The position numbers and the translations under genes were made by a program. Below are positions 10,507 to 21,098 of a stretch of 64,000 bases of DNA, one piece after another (the stretch's first letter is position 1; the number at the start of each line of letters is the position of its first letter). The stretch is taken from NCBI RefSeq assembly GCF_016908395.1, contig NZ_JAFBDU010000004.1, positions 1-64,000 of the forward strand, given 5' to 3'. The DNA comes from Metabacillus crassostreae (lineage in GTDB: Bacteria; Bacillota; Bacilli; Bacillales; Bacillaceae). Below the pieces are notes generated by a model. The model was not told where the DNA came from. It was given only the letters and a program-made list of their open reading frames with translations, and searched no databases.

Positions 10507-10532
10507 ATAGGAATCGATATTTCGATTCCTGT
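10507..10532 (+). repeat. Hairpin between purF and purM
   Basis: AGGAATCGA and TCGATTCCT form a 9-bp perfect stem with a four-base loop in the 128-base gap before purM. No T run follows, so it is more likely an mRNA processing or stability element than a full terminator. Confidence 0.6.
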
Positions 10533-10589
10533 TCTACATTAGATGAGAGTTTGTTCTATTTACTAAGGTTTCTTAAGGAGGAAGCAGGC

Positions 10590-11630
10590 ATGTCTGACGT
10601 TTATAAGCAAGCTGGTGTCGACATTGAAGCAGGCTATGAAGCTGTTTCAAGAATGAAGAAGCATGTTGAAAAAACAATGCGTTTAGGTGTAATGGGTGGT
10701 CTTGGCGGTTTTGGTGGAATGTTTGATTTAAGTGAGTTAAATTATAAGAAGCCAGTACTTGTGTCTGGTACAGATGGTGTCGGGACGAAGTTAAAGCTTG
10801 CTTTTATGGCTGACAAGCATGATTCCATAGGTGTTGATGCTGTTGCTATGTGTGTCAATGATATATTAGCTCAAGGCGCTGAACCATTATTTTTCTTAGA
10901 TTATTTAGCGTTAGGTAAAGCAATCCCTGAGAAAATTGAGCAAATCGTTAAAGGAATTGCTGATGGTTGTGAGCAATCTGGTTGTGCTTTAGTTGGTGGT
11001 GAAACGGCTGAAATGCCTGGGCTATATGAAGAAGATGAATATGATGTGGCAGGATTTTCTGTAGGTGTTGTTGAAAAAGACAATATTGTAACAGGACAAA
11101 ATATTGAGCCAGGTCATGTATTAATTGGCCTTTCATCAAGTGGTATTCATAGCAATGGTTTCTCATTAGTGCGTAAAGTTTTATTAGAAGATCAAAAGCT
11201 TGATTTACAAAAAGTATATGAGCCTTTTACTGAAACGTTAGGTGAAGTGCTACTCACACCAACGAGAATTTATGTTAAACCAGTTCTTGATGTAATTAAA
11301 AAATATCAAGTTGATGGTATGGCACATATTACTGGTGGCGGTTTTATTGAAAACATCCCAAGAATGTTACCAGAAGGAACAGGTGCTGAAATCGATTATG
11401 GTTCATGGCCAATTCCGAAGATTTTTGATTTCTTAAAAGAACAAGGACAGCTAAAAGGTGAAGATCTATTTAATGTCTTTAATATGGGAATCGGTTTTGT
11501 TCTTGCGGTTAAAGAAGAGCTTTTACATGATGTTATTGGACAATTAGAGGAAAATGGTGAGAAGGCTTATATAATTGGCCGTGTGACAAAGGGTACTGGT
11601 GTGACATTTGGTGGAGGCTCGATTGCATGA
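10590..11630 (+). CDS. purM: Phosphoribosylformylglycinamidine cyclo-ligase PurM
   Basis: AIR synthetase: ATP-dependent ring closure of FGAM to AIR. The 346-residue protein shows [11 protein letters not shown] at the N-terminus, the glycine-rich [12 protein letters not shown] loop, [14 protein letters not shown] (ATP region), [12 protein letters not shown] and [20 protein letters not shown] 10590 follows AAGGAGG at good spacing; the in-frame start at 10551 would add 13 residues that overlap that site. ATGA overlap with purN couples translation of the two. Confidence 0.98.
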   Translation: MSDVYKQAGVDIEAGYEAVSRMKKHVEKTMRLGVMGGLGGFGGMFDLSELNYKKPVLVSGTDGVGTKLKLAFMADKHDSIGVDAVAMCVNDILAQGAEPLFFLDYLALGKAIPEKIEQIVKGIADGCEQSGCALVGGETAEMPGLYEEDEYDVAGFSVGVVEKDNIVTGQNIEPGHVLIGLSSSGIHSNGFSLVRKVLLEDQKLDLQKVYEPFTETLGEVLLTPTRIYVKPVLDVIKKYQVDGMAHITGGGFIENIPRMLPEGTGAEIDYGSWPIPKIFDFLKEQGQLKGEDLFNVFNMGIGFVLAVKEELLHDVIGQLEENGEKAYIIGRVTKGTGVTFGGGSIA

Positions 11631-12193
11631 AAAAACTAGCTATTTTTGCATCAGGAAATGGCAGCAATTTTCAAGCAATTTTTGATTCGATAAAGCTTGG
11701 TGAAACAGATGCAGAGATTAGTCTTGTTGTTAGTGATAAACCACAGGCTGGTGTGATTGAGAGAGCTCAATCAGTCAATGTTCCTGCATATTGCTTTATT
11801 CCTAAAGAATACGAAACAAAAGCAGATTACGAACAGGCAATCTTGTCTGTTTTAGAAAACAACAAGATTGATTTTGTGATTTTAGCTGGGTATATGCGGT
11901 TAATTGGTGATACTCTTTTAAACGCCTACGTAAATAGAATTGTCAATATTCATCCTTCCTTATTGCCTGCATTTCCTGGGAAAGATGCTATAGGACAAGC
12001 ATTTCAAGCTGGTGTAAAGGTAACAGGTGTTACGGTTCATTTTGTTGATGCAGGAATGGACACAGGCCCGATTATTGCCCAAAAAGCAATTGAGATTGAA
12101 GCTGAAGATACAATAGAAGCTATAGCTAAGAAGATCCATAAAGTTGAACATATGTTATACCCTAAGGTTATTAAAGAATTGGTGTCAAAATAA
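11627..12193 (+). CDS. purN: Phosphoribosylglycinamide formyltransferase PurN
   Basis: Transfers a formyl group from 10-formyltetrahydrofolate to GAR. The 188-residue protein has the start [17 protein letters not shown], the catalytic motif [13 protein letters not shown] with the active-site Asn and His, and [17 protein letters not shown] with the essential Asp. The start codon overlaps the purM stop codon. Confidence 0.98.
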   Translation: MKKLAIFASGNGSNFQAIFDSIKLGETDAEISLVVSDKPQAGVIERAQSVNVPAYCFIPKEYETKADYEQAILSVLENNKIDFVILAGYMRLIGDTLLNAYVNRIVNIHPSLLPAFPGKDAIGQAFQAGVKVTGVTVHFVDAGMDTGPIIAQKAIEIEAEDTIEAIAKKIHKVEHMLYPKVIKELVSK

Positions 12194-12212
12194 AGCTAGA
12201 GGTGGAAAAAAT

Positions 12213-13751
12213 ATGTCAGTGAAACGTGCGCTTGTTAGTGTGTCTAATAAAGAAAATCTAGTTCCTTTTGTAAAAGAGTTAATCGATTTAGGTGTTGAGG
12301 TTATCTCAACTGGTGGGACGAAATCATTACTTGAGGAAAACGGATTAAACGTAATCGGTATTTCTGAAGTAACTGGATTCCCAGAAATTATGGACGGACG
12401 TGTGAAAACACTACACCCTAATATTCATGGTGGATTATTAGCTGTTCGTAACAATCCTAGTCATATGGATCAATTAAAAGAAAACAACATTGAAACAATA
12501 GACTTGGTTGTTGTGAATCTTTATCCATTTAAAGAAACGATTTCAAAGCCTGATGTTGAGTTCCAGGATGCAATTGAGAACATTGATATCGGTGGGCCTT
12601 CAATGCTTCGCTCTGCTGCAAAAAATCATGAAGATGTAACAGTTCTTGTTGATCCTCAAGATTACAGTGCAGTTTTAGAAGAATTAAAAGCTTCTGGAGA
12701 AGTTTCATTAACTCAAAAGCAACGTTTAGCAGCAAAGGTATTTAGACATACAGCTGCATATGACGCTTTAATTGCTGAATTTTTAACAAATAAAATTGGT
12801 GAAGAAGATCCAGAAACAGTTACATATACGTTTGAGAAAAAGCAATCTCTACGTTATGGTGAAAATCCTCATCAAAAAGCAACGTTCTATCAAAAGCCAT
12901 TTGTTCCAGTAGCATCAATTGCAAATGCAAAACAGCTTCATGGAAAAGAGCTTTCCTTTAACAATATCAAAGACGCAGATGCTGCATTACAAATTGTTCG
13001 TGAATTTAATGAACCAGCAGCAGTTGCTGTTAAGCATATGAATCCATGTGGAGTTGGTGTTGGTACATCAGTATTTGAAGCATTTACTCGTTGTTATGCT
13101 GCAGATCCAACGTCTATTTTTGGCGGAATTGTTGCTGTTAATCATGAGGTTGATGCCGAAACAGCTCACAAGCTTCATGAAATTTTCTTAGAAATCGTTA
13201 TTGCTCCATCATTTAGCCAAGAAGCATTAGGTATTTTAACAAGCAAGAAAAATCTTCGTTTGTTAACAATTGATGTAACGGCAGCTTCTAAGGCAGATAT
13301 GCAGCTTCAATCAGTTCACGGTGGTTTACTAGTACAAGATGAGGATACACTTTCACTTGATGATGTAGAAGTAACCATTCCAACAAAACGCGAGCCTTCA
13401 GAAGATGAGTGGAAGGATCTTAAGCTAGCTTGGAAGGTTGTTAAGCATGTTAAGTCAAATGCAATTGTACTAGCAAAAGATGAAATGACAGTTGGTGTTG
13501 GTGCTGGTCAAATGAATCGTGTTGGCGCGGCGAAAATTGCGATTGAGCAAGCTGGTGAAAAAGCACAAGGTAGTGCATTAGGCTCTGACGCATTTTTCCC
13601 TATGAGTGATACAGTTGAAGCGGCTGCTAAAGCTGGGGTTACAGCTATTATTCAACCAGGTGGATCAATTCGTGATGAAGATTCTATTCGTATGGCTGAT
13701 GAATATGGAATTACAATGGTCTTTACAGGAGTACGTCATTTTAAACATTAA
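12213..13751 (+). CDS. purH: Bifunctional AICAR transformylase / IMP cyclohydrolase PurH
   Basis: Last two steps to IMP. The N-terminal MGS-like domain (about 1-150) has [20 protein letters not shown] and [15 protein letters not shown]. The AICAR transformylase part (about 200-512) has [23 protein letters not shown] and the C-terminal [23 protein letters not shown] 12213 follows AGAGGTGGAA; it gives 512 residues, the usual Bacillus length, whereas the longer frame start at 12144 lies inside purN. Confidence 0.98.
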   Translation: MSVKRALVSVSNKENLVPFVKELIDLGVEVISTGGTKSLLEENGLNVIGISEVTGFPEIMDGRVKTLHPNIHGGLLAVRNNPSHMDQLKENNIETIDLVVVNLYPFKETISKPDVEFQDAIENIDIGGPSMLRSAAKNHEDVTVLVDPQDYSAVLEELKASGEVSLTQKQRLAAKVFRHTAAYDALIAEFLTNKIGEEDPETVTYTFEKKQSLRYGENPHQKATFYQKPFVPVASIANAKQLHGKELSFNNIKDADAALQIVREFNEPAAVAVKHMNPCGVGVGTSVFEAFTRCYAADPTSIFGGIVAVNHEVDAETAHKLHEIFLEIVIAPSFSQEALGILTSKKNLRLLTIDVTAASKADMQLQSVHGGLLVQDEDTLSLDDVEVTIPTKREPSEDEWKDLKLAWKVVKHVKSNAIVLAKDEMTVGVGAGQMNRVGAAKIAIEQAGEKAQGSALGSDAFFPMSDTVEAAAKAGVTAIIQPGGSIRDEDSIRMADEYGITMVFTGVRHFKH

Positions 13752-13763
13752 GAAGAGGTGTAA

Positions 13764-15120
<1,357 letters not shown>

Positions 15121-15160
15121 AGTAATACCTCCATAATTTGGTTTTGAATTTGTATGGTGT

Positions 15161-15292
15161 AGGTTGCTAGCCGCTGCAGGATGCTCGCTTTCCGCAGGGT
15201 GGGCGGTGAGCCTCCTCGGCGTAAACGCCTGTGGGGTCTCACCTATCCCACTATTCCTGCAGGAGTCTCGCACCTTCCGTTACTAGCAACCT
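15161..15292 (-). repeat. GC-rich palindromic repeat, copy 1
   Basis: A 132-bp GC-rich element in AT-rich surroundings. Outer arms AGGTTGCTAG (15161-15170) and CTAGCAACCT (15283-15292) pair perfectly. The core, read on the minus strand, carries GGAAGGTGCGAGACTCCTGC, then GAGGAGGCTCACCGCCC and GCGGAAAGCGAGCA. It shares this core with the copies at 20001 and 41059. It overlaps no convincing gene. Confidence 0.85.
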
Positions 15293-15388
15293 AAAAAGTT
15301 TTTTGTTTTTCTAATTAATAAAAATAAGAATTGAATTAAATGATAGTAGATTCTCTACTTTCAATAATATTTATCATTTATAAAGAAA

Positions 15389-15419
15389 AGGGGCTGGTGT
15401 TAACCAGGCCCGTTTTTTT
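15389..15419 (+). terminator. Terminator downstream of purD region
   Basis: GGGCTGGT/ACCAGGCCC stem with a GTTA loop and seven T residues. It reads on the plus strand and probably ends transcripts from the purine operon that pass repeat copy 1. Confidence 0.75.
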
Positions 15420-15564
15420 ATTGGATAAGAAAGTATGAAATTTCAGTACATAGTGCCTAGCTCCAACTTAAGGGAAAAATAAACAAATAGCTTAGGGAGC
15501 CAGCTATTCAAAGAGCGATTTTTCCTGCTTGTCGGGGCTGTTTAAGGTGCTTGTGCTTCTATTA

Positions 15565-15846
15565 TTAAGAAGGATTGTATGACTCTTCAAATTCTTCCTC
15601 GTCCTCATCTTCATACTCATCGTCTTCATCTACAAAAAATGTTTCTGTGTTGTTTTCGAATATATATGTGATCGGACAGAAGCGGAGGATTCCTTCGCCA
15701 ACTTTCATTGCAGCAAGAACGATCACGATGATATATGAATCTCTCCAAGGCTTTTTGCAATACTTGGATGTAGCCCAAGATAGTAGTGAAAGTCCACATG
15801 TGATTCTGATTAATGCGTTAACAATTCCAATGTTTGGTCTAATCAT
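15565..15846 (-). CDS. YgaP-type DUF2892 membrane protein
   Basis: A 93-residue protein starting MIRPNIGIVNALIRITCG, typical of DUF2892, with two hydrophobic segments (about 8-24 and 37-52) and the conserved GEGILRFCPI, followed by a strongly acidic tail with runs of Glu and Asp (about 72-93). GAGGATTG precedes the ATG. The family has no established activity that I know of; some members are fused to rhodanese domains. Divergent from the adenine-deaminase-like gene. Confidence 0.8.
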   Translation of the reverse strand: MIRPNIGIVNALIRITCGLSLLSWATSKYCKKPWRDSYIIVIVLAAMKVGEGILRFCPITYIFENNTETFFVDEDDEYEDEDEEEFEESYNPS

Positions 15847-15959
15847 TATTACAATCCTCCCAGAAATTTGTCATGAAAATGCAATAAAACGTTAATGCGT
15901 TAATAATTTCCATATGTTAACATAGTAATAAGCTACAAACTACAAATGGAGGGTTTACT

Positions 15960-17702
15960 ATGCCCGAAAAAAAATTCAGATGGAAAAACAGTACAATACG
16001 AAAACAAATTGATGTTTTAGCAAATAAAATAGCACCAACTGTTGTATTGAAAAACGCAACATATTTGAACTCTTATTTACGACAATGGATTAAAGCAAAT
16101 ATTTGGATCTTAGAAGATCGTATTATTTATGTTGGGAACAATTTGCCTGAAATCACGACGAATACTGAGGTAATAGATTGCTCAACAAAAGTCGTAGTAC
16201 CAGGATATATTGAACCACATGCTCATCCATTTCAATTATATAATCCCCATACTTTAGCAAGTTATGTGTCACAAACAGGGACAACAACATTAATTAGTGA
16301 TAATCTTTTTTTACTTTTACAATGCCAGAAAAAGAAAGCGCTTACTTTAATCGATGATTTAGAGAAGCAACATTTCCATTATTATTGGTGGGCACGCTTC
16401 GATTTACAAACAGAAGTCCATTCAGAAGAAAAAGTACTTTCCCATGACTTTGTGAAGAAATGGCTAGAACATGACTCTGTTTTACAAGGTGGAGAATTAA
16501 CAGGATGGCCAAAGCTGGCCGATGGAGATGATTGGCTATTATACTGGTTACAAGAAACAAAGAGAAAGGGAAAAAGAATGGAAGGACATTTCCCTGGAGC
16601 TTCAGAGAATACATTAACGAAGATGAAGCTTTTCGGTGTAGATAGTGATCACGAATCAATGACAGGTAAAGATGTGATTAAGCGGTTGAAAATGGGCTAT
16701 ACAGCTGCTTTAAGACATTCCTCTATACGTCCTGATTTAGAAAAATTATTAAAGGAACTTGAGAATGAAGGGTTAGCAACTTATGATTTTTTGTATTACA
16801 CAACAGATGGAGCAACTCCTTCTTTTTATGAAGAAGGAATGATTAATCGTTGTATAGATATTGCATTAGAATGTAATGTGCCTTCTATAGATGCGTATAA
16901 TATGAGTTCATTTAACTTGGCAAAATATTATCAAATTGACGACCAAATTGGTGCAATAGCTCCTGGAAAAGTGGCAACACTAAATATTTTATCAAGCATT
17001 GATCAACCTGATCCAATAAGTGTTATGTCTAAAGGAGCATGGCTTCGTAAAGATAATGAAAAGATAGAAGTAAAACAAGAAATTAATTGGGGAGATTATG
17101 GGCTACAGAAGGCCGATATAAATTGGGAGCTAACAATAGATGATTTACAGTTTTCTATGCCTTTAGGTATGAAAATGAGAAATGCGGTCATCATGGAACC
17201 ATACTCGATTACAATTGATGGATCTGCAAATGACCTATCGTATCAACATGATGAAAGCTTTTTAGCTCTTATTGATCGAAATGGTGAATGGAGAATCAAC
17301 ACCTTTATTAAAGGCTTTGCCAATAAAGTGCAAGGCTTTGCAAGCTCCTATTCAACAACTGGTGATGTCATTATTATCGGTAAAAATAAAAAGGAAATGG
17401 TATCAGCTTTTCGTCGGATGAAAGAAATCGGTGGTGGGATGGTTCTAACTGAAAATGATGAAGTGATCTTTGAAATGCCATTGCATTTAAATGGAAGTGC
17501 ATCAAATGACAAGCTTACAGATGTGATTCACAAGCAGAAAGAATTGAACGCACTCTTAATTGAACGAGGCTATACATTTGATGATCCGGTTTATTCTTTG
17601 TTGTTTTTATCATCAACACATCTACCATATATAAGAATTACACCAAGAGGTATTTTTGATGTGATGAAAAAAACGGTACTCTTTCCATCGATAATGCGTT
17701 AA
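15960..17702 (+). CDS. yerA: Adenine deaminase-like amidohydrolase (YerA type)
   Basis: A 580-residue metal-dependent hydrolase. The N-terminal beta-sandwich precedes VVVPGYIEPHAHPFQLY (about residues 76-92), the metal-binding strand; ARFDLQTEV, GGELTGWPKL and KRMEGHFPGA follow. The C-terminal adenine deaminase domain includes GAIAPGKVATLNIL and KGFANKVQGFASS. The metal motif reads PHAHPF rather than the HAHIES of classical adenine deaminase, as in YerA, so deamination of adenine is plausible but not shown. GGAGGG precedes the ATG. It lies between the purine operon and yerB as in B. subtilis. Confidence 0.85.
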   Translation: MPEKKFRWKNSTIRKQIDVLANKIAPTVVLKNATYLNSYLRQWIKANIWILEDRIIYVGNNLPEITTNTEVIDCSTKVVVPGYIEPHAHPFQLYNPHTLASYVSQTGTTTLISDNLFLLLQCQKKKALTLIDDLEKQHFHYYWWARFDLQTEVHSEEKVLSHDFVKKWLEHDSVLQGGELTGWPKLADGDDWLLYWLQETKRKGKRMEGHFPGASENTLTKMKLFGVDSDHESMTGKDVIKRLKMGYTAALRHSSIRPDLEKLLKELENEGLATYDFLYYTTDGATPSFYEEGMINRCIDIALECNVPSIDAYNMSSFNLAKYYQIDDQIGAIAPGKVATLNILSSIDQPDPISVMSKGAWLRKDNEKIEVKQEINWGDYGLQKADINWELTIDDLQFSMPLGMKMRNAVIMEPYSITIDGSANDLSYQHDESFLALIDRNGEWRINTFIKGFANKVQGFASSYSTTGDVIIIGKNKKEMVSAFRRMKEIGGGMVLTENDEVIFEMPLHLNGSASNDKLTDVIHKQKELNALLIERGYTFDDPVYSLLFLSSTHLPYIRITPRGIFDVMKKTVLFPSIMR

Positions 17703-17739
17703 AATATAAAAGTGGAAAAAACGATAAGGTTGTGTTAAT

Positions 17740-18786
17740 TTGTTTAAGGGAAAATTATCATTTATTATTCTTTCTATGCTCATAGTGAGTGCATGTAGTA
17801 ATGATGAGGAAAAGACCTCCACTAAAGAAAAAGAACCAGTTCAAGTGAAGGAAGAACCGGTAGCAGTTGAAGTTGAAGAAAGCGTTTCATTTCCTCTAAC
17901 AGGGTTAGAAGCAGAGGAACAAGAGCTGACTCAACGTCCTGTAGCGGTAATGATTAATAATCATCCTAGCGCAAGACCACAATCAGGTTTATACAAAGCT
18001 GATATTGTGTATGAAGTTCTTGCAGAGGGTAATATAACAAGATTTTTAGCGGTATTTCAAAGTGAAATACCAGATATTATAGGACCTGTTAGAAGTGCAA
18101 GGGATTATTATATTGACTTAAGTAAAGGTTTTAATTCTTTATATGTTAGTCATGGATGGAGCCCAGATGCAAAAGAGATGCTTGAAGCTGGAGAAGCAGA
18201 CTATATAAATGGTCTGTTTTATGATGGCACTCTGTTTTGGAGAGCAGATCACCGTAAAGCACCACATAATTCATATATTTCAAAAGAAAACATTTTAAAG
18301 GGTGCAGATCAATTAGGTTATGAAGTAACTGCAGAAGTTGAGCCTTTTGAGTTTCTTTCTGAAGAAGATGTGGAAAAGGTACAAGGAGAAGCTCTGAACA
18401 AGTTTGTCATAAAATATGACAACTCCGCTACATGGCAAGCAACTTACGAGTATAATCAAGCTGAGCAAGCCTATATCCGTTATAGTGGTAATGAACAATC
18501 GGTAGATTTGGAAAGTGGAGAACCTGTTACATTAGCAAATGTGTTCGTTGTTGAGATGGAACACAGAATTATAGATGATTATGGTAGAAGAGGACTTAAT
18601 TTAACTTCTGGAGGAAATGCAATTCTCCTTCAAAATGGAACAAAACAGGAAATACAATGGGAAAACCACGATGGACGAATCGTTCCTGTTAAAGACGGAG
18701 AAGTTGTGAAGCTAGCTCCGGGTAGAACGTGGATCAATATTGTTCCTGATTTATCGAAATCATTTATATCACAATCGCAAAATTAA
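17740..18786 (+). CDS. yerB: DUF3048 lipoprotein YerB
   Basis: A 348-residue secreted lipoprotein: the signal segment ends in the lipobox LIVSACSN (Cys about 19), followed by an acidic linker rich in Glu, Val and Lys (about 22-50). The body has the DUF3048 hallmarks RPVAVMINNHPSARPQSG, YEVLAEGNITRFLAVF and GPVRSARDYYIDL, and closes with KLAPGRTWINIVPD. Starts with TTG at 17740 behind AAGGTTGTG. Its biochemical function is not known to me. Followed after 13 bases by yerC, probably one transcript. Confidence 0.9.
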   Translation: MFKGKLSFIILSMLIVSACSNDEEKTSTKEKEPVQVKEEPVAVEVEESVSFPLTGLEAEEQELTQRPVAVMINNHPSARPQSGLYKADIVYEVLAEGNITRFLAVFQSEIPDIIGPVRSARDYYIDLSKGFNSLYVSHGWSPDAKEMLEAGEADYINGLFYDGTLFWRADHRKAPHNSYISKENILKGADQLGYEVTAEVEPFEFLSEEDVEKVQGEALNKFVIKYDNSATWQATYEYNQAEQAYIRYSGNEQSVDLESGEPVTLANVFVVEMEHRIIDDYGRRGLNLTSGGNAILLQNGTKQEIQWENHDGRIVPVKDGEVVKLAPGRTWINIVPDLSKSFISQSQN

Positions 18787-18799
18787 AAGGAGAATGAAT

Positions 18800-19111
18800 A
18801 TGCAAATAGAAAAGCTACGTGGCAAAGAACTAGATCAGCTTTTTCAATCTGTTTTGTCTTTAAAAGATTTAGAGGAATGCTATCGTTTTTTTGATGATCT
18901 TTGTACAGTCAATGAGATTCAATCTTTAGCTCAAAGACTTGAGGTTGCTAGAATGCTGCGTGAAGGGTTTACGTATCATAAAATCGAAACAGAAACAGGT
19001 GCTAGTACAGCAACGATTTCTCGTGTGAAGCGTTGTTTGAATTATGGTAATGATGCTTACACAATGGCACTAGAGCGAGTTCATGGGGAAAAGGAAGTTG
19101 AAGAAGAATAG
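18800..19111 (+). CDS. yerC: TrpR-like transcriptional regulator YerC
   Basis: A 103-residue protein of the YerC/YecD TrpR family: MQIEKLRGKELDQLFQSVLS, FFDDLCTVNEIQSLAQRLEV and the DNA-binding helix-turn-helix YHKIETETGASTATISRVKR (about 60-80). ATG 18800 is chosen because AAAAGGAGA is 7 bases away; the upstream ATG 18794 is too close, and the longer frame from 18740 overlaps yerB. Its targets are not evident here. A terminator follows. Confidence 0.92.
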   Translation: MQIEKLRGKELDQLFQSVLSLKDLEECYRFFDDLCTVNEIQSLAQRLEVARMLREGFTYHKIETETGASTATISRVKRCLNYGNDAYTMALERVHGEKEVEEE

Positions 19112-19149
19112 AAAGCTCATGTTGGTGTGAGTTTATATAGAGGGAGCAA

Positions 19150-19180
19150 GGAGCATTAGGTTGATAATGCTTCTTTTTTA
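19150..19180 (+). terminator. Terminator of yerB-yerC
   Basis: GAGCATTA/TAATGCTTC stem, six-base loop and six T residues. Confidence 0.85.
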
Positions 19181-19284
19181 TTGTTATTTAAAATTTTAAA
19201 TAACAAGTATTGTATTGGTACAGGGGTTGTGAAACATTTAAAGTGTTAGCAAACTTAATAAGTTGGTATTAGATAGAAATAAAT

Positions 19285-19357
19285 CCGTTTCATTTCGCTG
19301 CAGACACTTGCTTTCCTCTGCGCCCGCAGGAGTCAAGTGTCTTCCGCTACATTCCAC
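19285..19357 (-). repeat. Short variant of the GC-rich repeat, copy 2
   Basis: A 73-bp element, read on the minus strand, with GGAAG...GACTCCTGCGGG and GAGGAAAGCAAGTGTCTGCAGCG. The inner arms AGACACTTG (19302-19310) and CAAGTGTCT (19334-19342) pair perfectly. It retains only the outer thirds of the longer copies. Confidence 0.65.
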
Positions 19358-19471
19358 TATAGTGTACTTTACTAAGTTACAATCTTTGAAGAATAGCTCA
19401 AATAAAAGTCAGTTGCATATCTGTTATTTGTAGTTGAGATATTAGAAAGAAAAAGACAAGGTGGATAACAA

Positions 19472-19831
19472 ATGAAAAAGTGTCTTGTTATTTCTTTAAT
19501 GGTAATAAGCTTAATATTACTTTCACCAATTAGTTTGAAAGCGGAAAATGATAAATATCTACTTCCTGATGCATTTCTTACCACACTAACTACACATATA
19601 GACAATGCTGTAGTTGGTTATTATGGAGAACTTACTCAATATGCTCTTTATGATACAGAAATAATTAGCATAGAACGAACACAGACTGGTAGAGTCTTTA
19701 GTTTTACAGTAGTTATAAAAATATTCCCCTTTGAGAAAGCACACAACTATATTGGAGAGGATACATTAACTCTAGAAGTTGTACCTTCAGGTGTAAGTGT
19801 TACGAGTTATAAACATCAAAAATATAAATAG
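19472..19831 (+). CDS. Secreted DUF3888-type protein
   Basis: A 119-residue protein with a signal peptide (MKKCLVISLMVISLILLSPI, cleavage probably after SLKA near 26). The mature part, LPDAFLTTLTTHIDNAVVGY followed by a beta-rich C-terminus, resembles DUF3888 proteins of Bacillus; no function is known to me. AAGGTGG precedes the ATG at good spacing. It stands alone between two GC-rich repeat copies, and codon use looks like its neighbours. Confidence 0.75.
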   Translation: MKKCLVISLMVISLILLSPISLKAENDKYLLPDAFLTTLTTHIDNAVVGYYGELTQYALYDTEIISIERTQTGRVFSFTVVIKIFPFEKAHNYIGEDTLTLEVVPSGVSVTSYKHQKYK

Positions 19832-20000
19832 TTATTAATACCAAGTTGTTACTATTAAAAATTAAGAAAGTAATAGTAATTCTTTTTTCTTGGTTAAACA
19901 TATGTGCGTCGTTGAATTTGTATCTTATTAACCTCAATACGTTGTAAAAAGTTGTGAATAATTTTATATATTGAATACTTAAAACTCTATCTCAGCACTA

Positions 20001-20129
20001 TGTTGATTGTAGTGGAAGGTGTGAGACTCCTGCGGGAATGCGAGTCAGAGGGAGACCCCGCAAGTGCAAAGCACTGAGGAGGCTCCCGGACCGCCCGCGG
20101 AAAGCGAACACCTGCAACGGAAATCAACA
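20001..20129 (+). repeat. GC-rich palindromic repeat, copy 3
   Basis: Plus-strand copy of the element: TGTTGATT (20001-20008) pairs with AATCAACA (20122-20129). The core carries GGAAGGTGTGAGACTCCTGC, GAGGAGGCTCCCGGACCGCC and GCGGAAAGCGAACACCTGCA. The outer arms differ from those of copies 1 and 4 but still pair with each other. Confidence 0.85.
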
Positions 20130-20285
20130 GGCAAATTTAAGCGAGCTAAAAAAAGTAAGCCTGCTTTTGGTTGTAAAGTAATAGATTGTTTGCTCATAAA
20201 ACTTTACCTTCTACTACAATGACCAAACTTAGCAAATTATCCATTTAATACATCTCTATTTAAGTTTTTGTGCCTACTAGTAATT

Positions 20286-20294
20286 TGCTATAAT
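20286..20294 (+). promoter_or_regulatory. Extended -10 promoter of the pcrB operon
   Basis: TGCTATAAT matches an extended -10 (TGnTATAAT) with the hexamer at 20289-20294, 35 bases before pcrB. No good -35 is visible. Confidence 0.5.
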
Positions 20295-20329
20295 AAAGAT
20301 TGGATGTTTTTGAATGGAGGAGTCCAGCA

Positions 20330-21013
20330 ATGTATGATATTAACGAGTGGAAGCATGTCTTTAAACTCGATCCCGATAAAGAAATCAGTGACGAAGACCT
20401 AGAAAAAGTATGTGAATCTGGCACAGATGCCATTCTTGTTGGTGGAAGTGACAATATTACAGAAGATAATGTGTTAAACTTAATGGCTAGAATCAGACGC
20501 TATCTAATACCTTGTGTTTTAGAGGTTTCAACTGTAGAATCTATTCTTCCAGGCTTTGATTTATACTTTATCCCATCCGTCATGAATAGTAACAGTACAA
20601 AATGGCTGATCAATTTACACCAAGAAGCTGTTAAAGAATATGGAGAAATTATGAACTGGGATGAAATTGTAGTTGAAGGCTATTGCATATTAAATCCTGA
20701 CTGTAAAGCTGCAAAGCTAACAGAAGCCGCAACAGATCTATCAATAGAAGATGTTAAAGCTTATGCCCGTGTCGCAGAAAACATGTTTCATTTACCAATC
20801 TTCTATTTAGAATACAGTGGAAAATTAGGAGATTTAGATGTTGTGAAAGAAACTAAAAAGGTATTATCAAATACTAAGCTATTTTATGGTGGAGGAATAT
20901 CGTCTGCTGATGAAGCAAAAAGCTTTGCAGAGCATGCTGATGTAGTGGTAGTAGGAAATGTAATTTACACGGATTTGAAAGCTGCTTTACAAACCGTAGC
21001 AGCTGTAAAATAG
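20330..21013 (+). CDS. pcrB: Heptaprenylglyceryl phosphate synthase PcrB
   Basis: TIM-barrel prenyltransferase joining glycerol-1-phosphate and a long polyprenyl diphosphate, the bacterial relative of archaeal GGGP synthase. The 227-residue protein shows [69 protein letters not shown] and the phosphate-binding [13 protein letters not shown] and [11 protein letters not shown] 20330 follows TGGAGGAG; the longer frame start at 20300 lies upstream of that site. Head of pcrB-pcrA-ligA-camS. Confidence 0.95.
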   Translation: MYDINEWKHVFKLDPDKEISDEDLEKVCESGTDAILVGGSDNITEDNVLNLMARIRRYLIPCVLEVSTVESILPGFDLYFIPSVMNSNSTKWLINLHQEAVKEYGEIMNWDEIVVEGYCILNPDCKAAKLTEAATDLSIEDVKAYARVAENMFHLPIFYLEYSGKLGDLDVVKETKKVLSNTKLFYGGGISSADEAKSFAEHADVVVVGNVIYTDLKAALQTVAAVK

Positions 21014-21098
21014 AATTTTATGGTAAAACATTGAACATAGATTAGATAAAGGGTAAAATCAATTATAGAACATACGTTTGATTAAGGTGGTGGAGAAG

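Larger units (their letters stand above)
19832..20329. other. Intergenic region upstream of pcrB
   Basis: About 500 bases without a gene. It holds repeat copy 3 at 20001-20129 and the probable pcrB promoter near 20286. I see nothing else. Confidence 0.6.
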
